Shown in pieces: positions 48,990-58,997 of a stretch of 64,000 bases of DNA. Source of the stretch: Liolophura sinensis. Taxonomy: Eukaryota; Mollusca; Polyplacophora; Chitonida; Chitonidae. The first letter of the stretch is position 1; every line of letters begins with the position of its first letter. The stretch covers positions 1 to 64,000 of the forward strand of contig NW_027018056.1 in the NCBI RefSeq assembly GCF_032854445.1, written 5' to 3'. The notes below the pieces were generated by a model, which was not told where the DNA came from, searched no databases, and saw nothing but the letters and a program-made list of their open reading frames with translations. The position numbers were made by a program, and so were the translations under genes.

Positions 48990-51935
48990 ATGCGTAATAA
49001 ACAAAAATTCGAGCTGTTATCAAGTGAGTACGATGGTAACCAGGCTAGAACATGTGCTTCTTTCTTTCTTAAATGTTGTTACGTCATGGATTACCTAAGT
49101 CAATATCGTGTGGCAATCGGGACTTGGTATAACTTTGTGTGCTGTAAAAGCAGGGTGCACCTAATCAAACTTATAAACTTGCTGAATGAATTAACAGTGA
49201 TTTGTAATGCTACTGACTCTTTACTATTTTGTGTTATTATAGGTATTCTTTGTAGGTTAAACAACTTGAATTACGTTTTAATTGTCATTATCGCATTACT
49301 GCTGCGATGCGGAGATATACATAAAAATCCGGGACCACCAAGCTCGCATAACTTAAGATGTTGTCATTTTAATGCTAGGAGCCTTCTGGCTCAGTCTGAT
49401 GATCAAATGTCATCATATTCTAAGTTAGACGAAGTCTCAACCGTACTTGTAAATGAACATGATTACGATATTATTTGTGTAACAGAAACTTGGCTTAGTT
49501 CTGCCATACCAGATGAAAGAGTTAATATAGAAGGGTACTACATTATAAGGAAAGGCAGAGATATTCATGGTGGGGGTGTTGCCATTTATTGTAAGTCATC
49601 ATTGAATATCACACGCAGATTAGATCTTGAAAATGAAAATGAAATGCTATGGATTACAATTGAATTGTTCAATAGAAGTGTATTAGTTGCTGTATGTTAC
49701 CGCCCTCCTAACCAATCAACGGAATCACGGGATCTTTTTATTGATAACTTTGATTCTACTCTTACTTCTGTTATATCAGAAAACCCACATGCTTTACTAA
49801 TATTTGGTGATTTTAACGATCGCTGCACTGATTGGAATAAATACCATGATAAGAGTGAATTAAAAATGAAACTTTTCGACCTTTTGGCTGGAAAAAATTT
49901 ATTTCAAATACTGAATGAGCCGACAAGATATACGGAAGATAGTGCTTATTTATTAGATCTAATAATCACTGACAATATGAGATATGTAATAGATTACGGA
50001 GTGGCTTGTCCCATGGCTAATCTTGACCACTGCACGATCTATTGTAAACTGGATGTTCTTTGCAATGATAAACCTAAATCTTTTAAAAGACATGTATGGG
50101 ACCTTAAATGTGCTGATATAGACCGTCTACGTAACTTACTGTCTGTCTCACCCTGGGATATATGTGACGTTTTCACTGATATAAGTGACAAAGTGTATGC
50201 ATGGTCAAATCTTTTTCTGTCATGCAGTAAGGAAACTATCCCAAATAAAGAAATTACCGTGAGACCTCGCGACAAGCCCTGGATGACCAATGATGTGCGA
50301 TATAAGTTACGAATTCGAAACAGATGCTTTAAAAAGTATAAAAGATCTAAAAATGAAAAAGATAAATTTCGCTTCTATATAGCCAGAAGGGAGGCCAACA
50401 CAGCCAAAAGAGAGGCTATTCGTCGCTATGCTACACGTCTAAAAACCAAACTATCTGACCCAAATCTAGATACCAAGACTTACTGGTCTTCAATGAAATC
50501 AATGTTGGGTTCTAAAGCAAAACCTCCAATACCACCACTACTTGTAAATGGTAAAAATGTGTCCAGTGATATTGATAAGGCCAATGCTTTCTGTGCATTC
50601 TTTGCATCACATTCTGACCTTCCATCTCCTGTCCCCGACTTGCCGGACTTCTCCTTCGTTACTACAACTCGTTTAAACAGTATACAAATAACTGAAAAGG
50701 AAGTCGGCCAGTGTCTCAGTTCGTTAAATACACAAAAGGCATCAGGTCCGGATGGGATCAGTAATTTTATGTTGCAGAGTGCAGCAGGAAGTATAACACC
50801 CTCGCTTACTAAACTATTTAACTCTTCATTACAAAACGGCGTCTTTCCGTCCGCGTGGAAAAGGTGCCGCGTTTGCCCAGTATTTAAAAAAGGTGATCGA
50901 CATTGTATTTCTAACTACAGACCAGTATGTCTTCATCCATCGATATCCAAAGTATTTGAAAAAGTCGTCTATAAACATTTATATCAATATCTTACGATAA
51001 ACAATATTCTTATTCCTCACAATGCAGGATTCAAAAGTGGTGATTCAACTATCTGTCAACTAACTAAAATCGTCCATAATATTTATAAAGGTTTAGACAA
51101 CGGTAATGATATGTGTTTGGTATTCTTGGATGTGAGCAAAGCCTTTGACAAGGTTTGGCACACAGGTTTACTATTTAAGTTGAGGCAGATGGGTATTGGA
51201 GGAATGTTACTGGCGTGGATAAATGATTACTTATCTGATCGATCAATCTCTGTTTGCCTCAACGGTAAAGAATCTAGCTCGAATCCTACGTACTCAGGAG
51301 TTCCTCAGGGCTCTGTACTTGGTCCTTTGTTGTTTCTTATCTTCATAAATGATATAAATACTAATATTGAATGTGACATAAATATATTTGCTGACGACAC
51401 ATCCTTGTTAGAAGAAATTAAAGATTTACCAGTCTCAGAAACTAGACTGAACCGTGACCTTAGCAAGTTAGCATCGTGGGCAAATCAATGGTGTGTCACA
51501 TTCAATGCTCTTAAGACAGTTTATTTACTTGTATCATTAAAGGGAAATCCTTCCTATCCCAAACTGTATCTTAATGGCACGGAGGTGAAGAGCGTTCAGT
51601 CCCACAAACACCTTGGGATCTTTTTACAACACAATGGGAAATGGGACGAACACATTAGAAACTTAGTTAATAAATGTAACAAAAAACTGAGTATTCTCAA
51701 CCGATGTAAGAAATGCCTTACCCGAAAATGTTTGAAAACTCTATACTTCAGTCAAATAAGATCTACCATCGAATATGGTGACATCCTGTTTGATAATTGC
51801 GGTATAGTGTTGTCTCAAAAACTTGAAACAATTCAGCGAAGAGCTGCTCTTCTCTGTTCTGGGGGCCTACGTCGGACATCGTATAGTAAATTATTAAATG
51901 AACTAAGATGGGAACCCGCTTTATGTGAGACGTAG
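48990..51935 (+). CDS. LINE ORF2, copy 1: 2A-like leader, APE endonuclease and reverse transcriptase
   Basis: The frame is open from a TTG at 48,945, but the first ATG is at 48,990, giving 981 codons; residue numbers here count from 48,945. Residues 92-120 are hydrophobic (two likely membrane-spanning or signal-like stretches), followed by the 2A-like GDIHKNPGP (123-131). The endonuclease, which nicks target DNA, spans about 137-370: FNARSL with N143, TETWL with E181, GGGVAIYCK, YRPPN, GDFND with D289/N291, LDLIITD, and LDH (360-362) where SDH is usual. The reverse transcriptase spans about 595-870: KASGPDGIS, FKKGD, NYRP, FLDVSKAFDKVWH with D729, GVPQGSVLGPLLF, FADDTSL with D817/D818, FNALKT and HKHLGI. 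Catalytic aspartates are intact. The frame ends early at RWEPALCET because of a frameshift near 51,920; the C-terminal part follows in other frames. Copy 2 differs at residue 416 (K here, E there). Confidence 0.93.
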   Translation: MRNKQKFELLSSEYDGNQARTCASFFLKCCYVMDYLSQYRVAIGTWYNFVCCKSRVHLIKLINLLNELTVICNATDSLLFCVIIGILCRLNNLNYVLIVIIALLLRCGDIHKNPGPPSSHNLRCCHFNARSLLAQSDDQMSSYSKLDEVSTVLVNEHDYDIICVTETWLSSAIPDERVNIEGYYIIRKGRDIHGGGVAIYCKSSLNITRRLDLENENEMLWITIELFNRSVLVAVCYRPPNQSTESRDLFIDNFDSTLTSVISENPHALLIFGDFNDRCTDWNKYHDKSELKMKLFDLLAGKNLFQILNEPTRYTEDSAYLLDLIITDNMRYVIDYGVACPMANLDHCTIYCKLDVLCNDKPKSFKRHVWDLKCADIDRLRNLLSVSPWDICDVFTDISDKVYAWSNLFLSCSKETIPNKEITVRPRDKPWMTNDVRYKLRIRNRCFKKYKRSKNEKDKFRFYIARREANTAKREAIRRYATRLKTKLSDPNLDTKTYWSSMKSMLGSKAKPPIPPLLVNGKNVSSDIDKANAFCAFFASHSDLPSPVPDLPDFSFVTTTRLNSIQITEKEVGQCLSSLNTQKASGPDGISNFMLQSAAGSITPSLTKLFNSSLQNGVFPSAWKRCRVCPVFKKGDRHCISNYRPVCLHPSISKVFEKVVYKHLYQYLTINNILIPHNAGFKSGDSTICQLTKIVHNIYKGLDNGNDMCLVFLDVSKAFDKVWHTGLLFKLRQMGIGGMLLAWINDYLSDRSISVCLNGKESSSNPTYSGVPQGSVLGPLLFLIFINDINTNIECDINIFADDTSLLEEIKDLPVSETRLNRDLSKLASWANQWCVTFNALKTVYLLVSLKGNPSYPKLYLNGTEVKSVQSHKHLGIFLQHNGKWDEHIRNLVNKCNKKLSILNRCKKCLTRKCLKTLYFSQIRSTIEYGDILFDNCGIVLSQKLETIQRRAALLCSGGLRRTSYSKLLNELRWEPALCET
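49218..49337 (+). other. Hydrophobic leader plus 2A-like ribosome-skipping motif (copy 1)
   Basis: Codes for a hydrophobic stretch (residues 92-120, ending YVLIVIIALLL) joined directly to RCGDIHKNPGP. The viral and retrotransposon 2A consensus is D-[V/I]-E-x-N-P-G-P; here the Glu is His. If active, translation would skip the bond between Gly130 and Pro131, releasing a roughly 115-130-residue leader and starting the downstream product with PPSSHNLRCCHFNARSL, the very start of the endonuclease. The motif is seen directly; activity is inferred. Confidence 0.75.
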
Positions 51936-52615
51936 ATCCCACAGAATTCTTCTTTTCCCTAAAATTATAAATGGGCTATCGCCTCCTTATTTGAAAAAAT
52001 TACTACCATGCGGAAATGAAGCTGTCGTCAGTACATACAATCTACGAAATAAGCACAACATCCGTCTTCCCAAAGGTCGTATCCAGTTGTACATGTCGTC
52101 ATTTATTCCCCAAACAATTAAAGATTGGAATTCAATACGACTCTCTAGAAAAGCTTAAATCCTATCTTAAACCTAGTTTTGTTGACAGCATTACTATTTC
52201 CGTACTGTACGATTCTTTTGTAACATTTTCCTCGATACTGTATTGTAGGATGCGGATGGGACTGAGCGCTCTTCACGCAGACTTATTTACCAATGGCCTT
52301 TCAGATAACCAGTCTGGTCATAAATGTAATTACAAATGTGAAAATTCTCATCATTTTCTTATTGAATGTCCCGCATATGCCGCTCAAAGGAAGCACATGT
52401 TCGACAGGTTTACTAAAACGAATTCTCCAAATGCTCACTTATCTATTTTCCTTCCGCATTGCTCAAAACATATCTCAAATATTTTACTTTTTGGATCAAA
52501 TGACCTATCTCTTAAAGACAATAAAACCATATTCTGTTCTGTGCACAAATTCGTTCAAGATACTCGAAGATTTATCCATCGTACTCACCAAATAGTTCAA
52601 ACAAGCTCCTTTTAA
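51925..52615 (+). pseudogene. ORF2 C-terminal region, copy 1 (out of frame)
   Basis: After the frameshift near 51,920 the CR1/L2-type C-terminal sequence continues in a second frame (51,925-52,158): VRRRSHRILLFPKIINGLSPPYL and later WNSIRLS. Another frame change near 52,140 moves it to a third frame ending at 52,615: LKSYLKPSF, RMRMGLSALHADLF, and a Cys/His cluster CNYKCENSHHFLIEC typical of the end of these ORF2 proteins. The function of this end domain is not established; nucleic-acid binding is a common suggestion. Both frame breaks are shared with copy 2. Confidence 0.88.
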
Positions 52616-52873
52616 GGTACAAAGTGCTAAGACTGAAACCCATTCCTAAATCTGTTTATATAATCGGTACTTAATGCAGTATATGAGTGTGTGCAGTATT
52701 GGATGCCTATGTGTATTGTAAATATTGTAAATATTTTATTCTTCACTATCAAGTTTTAATTATATAAATGTATGATGTATATAAGTTTGAGGAGACCCCC
52801 TAGTGATCCATGGGTTGTGGGATATCCTCAGTAAACAAATAAAGAATTAAATTAAAAATTAAATTAAATTAAT
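52616..52873 (+). promoter_or_regulatory. LINE copy 1 3' UTR: hairpin, AATAAA and (TTAAA)n-like tail
   Basis: The last 258 bp hold an inverted repeat TGAGGA (52,788-52,793) / TCCTCA (52,825-52,830) with a C-run facing G-runs inside, able to fold as a hairpin. AATAAA follows at 52,838-52,843, then about 30 bp of TTAAA/TTAAAAA-type repeats instead of a plain poly(A). A 3' hairpin followed by short tandem repeats is a known arrangement in L2/CR1-like elements, where the reverse transcriptase recognises the RNA 3' end. Confidence 0.7.
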
Positions 52874-55800
52874 ACTGCTGGTAAGAGGCTAATCCGACGT
52901 ATTTTGTGACGAGAAATCGAATGGTGCAAACCGCGTTGCTCTCCGACCAATACTTTTGGCTGTAGCCACAAATGAATAATCAATGATGTCAAGATCACGT
53001 GCCCAGCAACGGCTCTTACTCCATGGAAACCAAGGAAATTTGCAATTTTTCAACAGCTGGAGATGCCTGGCCCAATTGCGCATCCTTTGGCACCTTATTG
53101 ATGTGGGTCAGTGTTCAATTGTACTTTTTACAGCGGATTGTATCAAGTACCTTGTGTTTTTTTTATATACAAATGGTGTGGTTTTTCTACATGTAGATAA
53201 AGACATTGAGTTTGTCTTCGACTTAGGAGTAAGACATTTGCTGGGTGAGTTAAATGGGCTTGGCCCAAAGATTTGACGTCGTCTGGGCTACCGAAGGGCA
53301 CATAACTTATAATGAAATGTTGAATATAGTAATGACCAGTCGCGATTGTACATAGTTAATGTAGCCGATTTCAATTAGCAAAAAGACCAGGCAAAAATCC
53401 AAAAGTGGAAAAACTGTTCCAATGCTGCTGGTAAGAGGCTAATCCGACGTATTTTGTGACGAGAAATCGAATGGTGCAAACCGCGTTGCTCTCCGACCAA
53501 TACTTTTGGCTGTAGCCACAAATGAATAATCAATGATGTCAAGATCACGTGCCCAGCAACGGCTCTTACTCCATGGAAACCATAGAAATTTGCAATTTTT
53601 CAACAGCTGGAGATGCCTGGCCCAATTGCGCATCTTTTGGCACCTTATTGATGTGGGTCAGTGTTCAATTGTACTTTTTACAGCGGATTGTATCAAGTAC
53701 CTTGTGTTTTTGTTATATACAAATGGTGTGGTTTTTCTACATGTAGATAAAGACATTGAGTTTGTCTTCGACTTAGAAGTAAGACATTTGCTGGGTGAGT
53801 TAAATGGGCTTGGCCCAAAGATTTGACGTCGTCTGGGCTACCGAAGGGCACATAACTTATAATGAAAAGTTGAATATAGTAATGACCAGTCGCGATTGTA
53901 CATAGTTAATGTAGCCGATTTCAATTAGCAAAATGAGCAGGCAAAAATCCAAAAGTGGAAAAACTGTTCCAATGCTGCTGGTAAGAGGCTAATCCGACGT
54001 ATTTTGTGACGAGAAATCGAATGGTGCAAACCGCGTTGCTCTCCGACCAATACTTTTGGCTGTAGCCACAAATGAATAATCAATGATGTCAAGATCACGT
54101 GCCCAGCAACGGCTCTTACTCCATGGAAACCAAGGAAATTTGCAATTTTTCAACAGCTGGAGATGCCTGGCCCAATTGCGCATCCTTTGGCACCTTATTG
54201 ATGTGGGTCAGTGTTCAATTGTACTTTTTACAGCGGATTGTATCAAGTACCTTTTGTTTTTTTTTATATACAAATGGTGTGGTTTTTCTGCATGTAGATA
54301 AAGACATTGAGTTTGTCTTCGACTTAGAAGTAAGACATTTGCTGGGTGAGTTAAATGGGCTTGGCCCAAAGATTTGACGTCGTCTGGGCTACCGAAGGGC
54401 ACATAACTTATAATGAAAAGTTGAATATAGTAATGACCAGTCGCGATTGTACATAGTTAATGTAGCCGATTTCAATTAGCAAAATGAGCAGGCAAAAATC
54501 CAAAAGTGGAAAAACTGTTCCAATGCTGCTGGTAAGAGACTAATCCGACGTATTTTGTGACGAGAAATCGAATGGTGCAAACCGCGTTGCTCTCCGACCA
54601 ATACTTTTGGCTGTAGCCACAAATGAATAATCAATGATGTCAAGATCACGTGCCCAGCAACGGCTCTTACTCCATGGAAACCAAGGAAATTTGCAATTTT
54701 TCAACAGCTGGAGATGCCTGGCCCAATTGCGCATCCTTTGGCACCTTATTGATGTGGGTCAGTGTTCAATTGTACTTTTTACAGCGGATTGTATCAAGTA
54801 CCTTGTGTTTTTTTTATATACAAATGGTGTGGTTTTTCTACATGTAGATAAAGACATTGAGTTTGTCTTCGATTTAGAAGTAAGACATTTGGTGGGTGAG
54901 TTAATTGGGCTTGGCCCAAAGATTTGACGTCGTCTGGGCTACCGAAGGGCACATAACTTATAATGAAATGTTGAATATAGTAATGACCAGTCGCGATTGT
55001 ACATAGTTAATGTAGCCGATTTCAATTAGCAAAAAGACCAGGCAAAAATCCAAAAGTAGAAAAACTGTTCCAATGCTGCTGGTAAGAGGCTAATCCGACG
55101 TATTTTGTGACGAAAAATCGAATGGTGCAAACCGCGTTGCTCTCCGACCAATACTTTTGGCTGTAGCCACAAATGAATAATCAATGATGTCAAGATCACG
55201 TGCCCAGCAACGGCTCTTACTCCATGGAAACCAAGGAAATTTGCAATTTTTCAACAGCTGGAGATGCCTGGCCCAATTGCGCATCCTTTGGCACCTTATT
55301 GATGTGGGTCAGTGTTCAATTGTACTTTTTACAGCGGATTGTATCAAGTACCTTTTGTTTTTTTTATATACAAATGGTGTGGTTTTTATGCATGTAGATA
55401 AAGACATTGAGTTTGTCTTCGACTTAGAAGTAAGACATTTGTTGGGTGAGTTAAATGGGCTTGGCCCAAAGATTTGACGTCGTCTGGGCTACCGAAGGGC
55501 ACATAACTTATAATGAAAAGTTGAATATAGTAATGACCAGTCGCGATTGTACATAGTTAATGTAGCCGATTTCAATTCGCAAAAAGACCAGGCAAAAATC
55601 CAAAAGTAGAAAAACTGTTCCAATGCTGCTGGTAAGAGGCTAATCCGACGTATTTTGTGACGAGAAATCGAATGGTGCAAACCGCGTTGCTCTCCAACCA
55701 ATACTTTTGGCTGTAGCCACAAATGAATAATCAATGATGTCAAGATCACGTGCCCAGCAACGGCTCTTACTCCATGGAAACCAAGGAAATTTGCAATTTT

Positions 55801-56727
55801 TCAACAGCTGGAGATGCCTGGCCCAATTGCGCATCCTTTGGCACCTTATTGATGTGGGTCAGTGTTCAATTGTACTTTTTACAGCGGATTGTATCAAGTA
55901 CCTTGTGTTTTTTTTATATGCAAATGGTGTGGTTTTTCTACATGTAGATAAAGACATTAAGTTTGTCTTCGACTTAGAAGTAAGACATTTGCTGGGTGAG
56001 TTAAATGGGCTTGGCCCAAAGATTTGACGTCGTCTGGGCTACCGAAGGGCACATAACTTATAATGAAATGTTGAATATAGTAATGACCAGTCGCGATTGT
56101 ACATAGTTAATGTAGCCGATTTCAATTCGCAAAAAGACCAGGCAAAAATCCAAAAGTAGAAAAACTGTTCCAATGCTGCTGGTAAGAGGCTAATCCAACG
56201 TATTTTGTGACGAGAAATCGAATGGTGCAAACCGCGTTGCTCTCCGACCAATACTTTTGGCTGTAGCCACAAATGAATAATCAATGATGTCAAGATCACG
56301 TGCCCAGCAACGGCTCTTACTCCATGGAAACCAAGGAAATTTGCAATTTTTCAACAGCTGGAGATGCCTGGCCCAATTGCGCATCCTTTGGCACCTTATT
56401 GATGTGGGTCAGTGTTCAATTGTACTTTTTACAGCGGATTGTATCAAGTACCTTGTGTTTTTTTTATATACAAATGGTGTGGTTTTTCTACATGTAGATA
56501 AAGACATTGAGTTTGTCTTCGACTTAGAAGTAAGACATTTGTTGGGTGAGTTAAATGGGCTTGGCCCAAAGATTTGACGTCGTCTGGGCTGCCGAGGGGC
56601 ACATAACTTATAATGAAAAGTTGAATATAGTAATGACCAGTCGCGATTGTACATAGTTAATGTAGCCGATTTCAATTAGCAAAGAGACCAGGCAAAAATC
56701 CAAAAGTGGAAAAACTGTTTCAATGCT
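52874..56727 (+). repeat. Satellite block between the two LINEs (7 monomers)
   Basis: Seven monomers in the same orientation and phase, resuming at actgctggtaag and stopping again at caatgct. One extra T near 54,260 makes one period 551 bp. The first monomer carries cttaggagtaag (53,222), also present in the first monomer after copy 2. Two adjacent monomers share aatgagcagg (53,933 and 54,483). The last monomer carries ggctgccga (56,588) and caaagagacc (56,681), also present just before copy 1. No gene is seen. Confidence 0.97.
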
Positions 56728-56970
56728 AACATAATTCACAAGATGGCGTCTATCGAATAAAACGGACCAGTGAGAGGTGGTAATCCTGGCTGACTTGAGA
56801 GTTTCCCTAAGTTGATTCACATATGTTTGTGTGGATATGTTCTACATTTGGTAATTTGGGCAATCAAGCGTGAAGATAGAGTTTATGAAGCAGAGAATTG
56901 CTAAAATCAGTGACTGCAAAAACAGTGCTTGTGACTTACCTGTTGATCCAGCCTGAACAACAACAACACC
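56728..56970 (+). promoter_or_regulatory. LINE copy 2 5' leader / putative internal promoter
   Basis: Matches the leader of copy 1 with few differences (aaaacgg near 56,759, aatgct preceded by tttc). It contains the same AAGATGGCG near the 5' boundary and the same 18S-like stretch at 56,937-56,953. Confidence 0.55.
56740..56748 (+). promoter_or_regulatory. YY1-like site at the LINE 5' end (copy 2)
   Basis: AAGATGGCG at base +13 of the element, identical in position to copy 1. Role in start-site selection is inferred by analogy with L1. Confidence 0.55.
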
Positions 56971-58031
56971 ATGAACCAACCTCGGATTGAGTCTCTCTTC
57001 AGTGGGGCGTGCACTGAAAAGGTAACTGCTAGTACTAACTCTGATATAGTCCAAAATGAAAATTCGAAGACGTCACCTGGAATTCCTGCTAGTAGTAACC
57101 TTGCTCAGTCCTCAAGAACGGCAATATCAAGATTTTCAGGAAAACGTAAACTGAATCTGGTCGCCAAAAATCCCAGCATTAAAAGATTGAATTCATTACC
57201 CGACATTCAGTCCCTAATTTGTGCTGATCGATGTGAGGACGAAACCGAGTTATACGAGGTAACAAACGTCAAGGCTGGAACTGACACTAACTTTCTTACC
57301 GAGAGCATATTGACACCTCAAGTCAGCAAACATCTAAATTGCCTAATCCTGAATGCTGTAGAAACGGCTTTAAAACCACTAATTGAGCTAGTATCGTCGA
57401 GTAAGAATGACATAACAACCCTTGCACGTAAAAGTTGACAGTCTACAACTAGAAATTGCTGACAGGGATAAGACAATTTGTGAATGTAAGGCTGAAATAT
57501 CATATCTAAAATCTGAACTGGCAATCGTCAATTCCCTACTCAGAAAAAGCTCAGAAGAAAATATGCGACAAAAGGATGAATTCCAGTCCCTTTTAGACAG
57601 CCGAACAATATAGTAGACGAGAGTGTCTGCGGATTTCTGGCCTTTCACTTCAACCAGGTGAAACGACTGATGACGCGGTGTGCCGACTTGCAAGTCATCT
57701 TAATATTGAAATGTGTAAAAAAGATATCTCGCGTTCACATTTTATTGGAAAAAACCAGTCCCAGATAATCGTTAGGTTTGTTTCGTACCGAACCAGATCT
57801 GAACTGATTAGAGCACGTCCATTACTGAAGAGCGCCAATGGTTACACAGGGGTGTATATAAATGAAGATCTCACGAAAACTAGGTATAAGCTCTTTAAAA
57901 GATTACTTCAAAAGAAGAAAGAAGGTGTGATTTTCTCAGCCTGGACACACGACGGAAATGTGTTCTATTGTTCCCAAGACGGGGGAGTGAAGGTGCAGGT
58001 GGCTTCTGAATGGAATCTCGAGAACATGTAA
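56971..58031 (+). pseudogene. LINE ORF1 protein, copy 2 (two frameshifts, ATG kept)
   Basis: Same three-segment structure as copy 1: 56,971-57,438 from an ATG, a coiled coil to 57,613, then the L1-ORF1p-like region to 58,031. The ATG sits after CAACAACAACACC, a reasonable initiation context, and supports this as the true ORF1 start. Differences from copy 1 are AQSSRTA (P to S), ISYLKS (D to Y, in the coiled coil) and SEWNLENM (D to N). The extra A and the second frame change are identical in both copies, so they predate the duplication. Confidence 0.88.
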
Positions 58032-58997
58032 TCAACCTGGTCAAATCACTTTTCCCGTGCAGGATACAGGAGTGTTCATACTTTAATCATTAAAGACAGC
58101 CGACCGATGTGCTTTCTGTATAGTAACTCTGACTGTACATGCGTGTCTACTAACACAAAAGTGCGGTCTGCTGCCGTAACTTACGTAATAGCAGATAATA
58201 TGTACGCTACTCCAACACAAACTGCTGCTCAATGTCTCTCTCTAAAACACTTGACTTGATCAACAATATAGTACTCACAACGAATTGGTCTTGGACATGT
58301 GTAAATGGCCGTGTAAATGTACATGTATACATACATATATCCATATATCTGCATAAGTAAGCCCGAAAAATTAAAAAATTTATCTGATAGTTAAGAATAT
58401 ATAAATGTATATATGCATTTGGCCATGACACATTTAATATTCCAGTTCAATTACCGGATAAATTTCGAATTAAACTACAAATATTAGGGAACAATAAATA
58501 TATGAAGTAGACGGGAAAATGACGTCATTTTGTTTGTGTACCAAGCTACAGGGTACCAAAAGTGAAAAGTCACGGTTAACAAAACGTACAATCTATTTGT
58601 ATTGTCTTTGACCATTTTTCAGTATCCTTCCAGTGAGCCCAAATCGTTGTTTATCCGATAAGTAGATAAATAATTACCATTCAAAACTATACGGAAGATT
58701 GGCCCTCATTTCTGATTAATAGTTGTCTCCTTTAGGCAAATCCCAATTCTCTATATATAAGTTGAAAATACTCACCTTAGTGATAATATTTGTAAACAAA
58801 CTGTCATTGTTAATAAATTCCTCATGATACTTTATTGTGCCAGTAACCCACCTCTCCCTATACGCTTCTGTCTGGGACTGGTGCTTCTGAGGACGTACTA
58901 TGTACGCACCTTTACACCTCATATTTTTTGTGATTTATTTTGAAATTCTTACTTGTATGTACTGGACTATGTTACACGTGATCTTACCGATAACTAC
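58032..58997 (+). other. ORF1-ORF2 spacer, copy 2 (longer by 275 bp)
   Basis: A 966-bp spacer without a supported gene. It is the same as in copy 1 except for the additional block at 58,293-58,571. Short open frames here have no recognisable product. Confidence 0.7.
58293..58571 (+). other. 279-bp block present only in LINE copy 2, with a CRE palindrome
   Basis: Left homology to copy 1 ends after attggtctt (58,292/48,559) and resumes at acggttaac (58,572/48,564). The block is A/T-rich, with alternating ATATAC/TGTATA stretches. It contains the 16-bp perfect palindrome aaaatgacgtcatttt (58,516-58,531), whose centre TGACGTCA is the consensus cAMP-response element. No terminal inverted repeats, tail or target duplication was seen. 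Copy 1 has 4 bp (tgtg) instead, which looks like a deletion with filler, so the block may be ancestral. Direction of change is not settled. Confidence 0.8.

Larger units (their letters stand above)
46995..52873 (+). mobile_element. CR1/L2-type non-LTR retrotransposon, copy 1 (5,879 bp, decayed)
   Basis: A complete-looking LINE interrupts a satellite monomer. The left satellite stops at ccaatgct and the right one resumes at actgctggtaag. Target-site duplication is at most a few bases and ambiguous (aatgct/aatact), because aat also fits the element's tail. Order: 5' leader with a YY1-like site, ORF1 (coiled coil plus L1-ORF1p-like C-terminal region), a 0.69-kb spacer, ORF2 (hydrophobic leader, 2A-like motif, APE endonuclease, reverse transcriptase, C-terminal Cys/His motif), a 3' UTR with a hairpin, AATAAA, and an A/T-rich (TTAAA)n-like tail. 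ORF1 has two frameshifts and ORF2 has two near its 3' end, so the copy is not autonomous. The clade assignment rests on motif recognition only and has not been tested by phylogeny. Confidence 0.94.

Noticed and set aside
56842-57054. 70-codon reverse ORF over the LINE leader and ORF1 start (also at 47,109-47,321)
   Set aside because: Antisense shadow of ORF1 and its leader; nothing recognisable.
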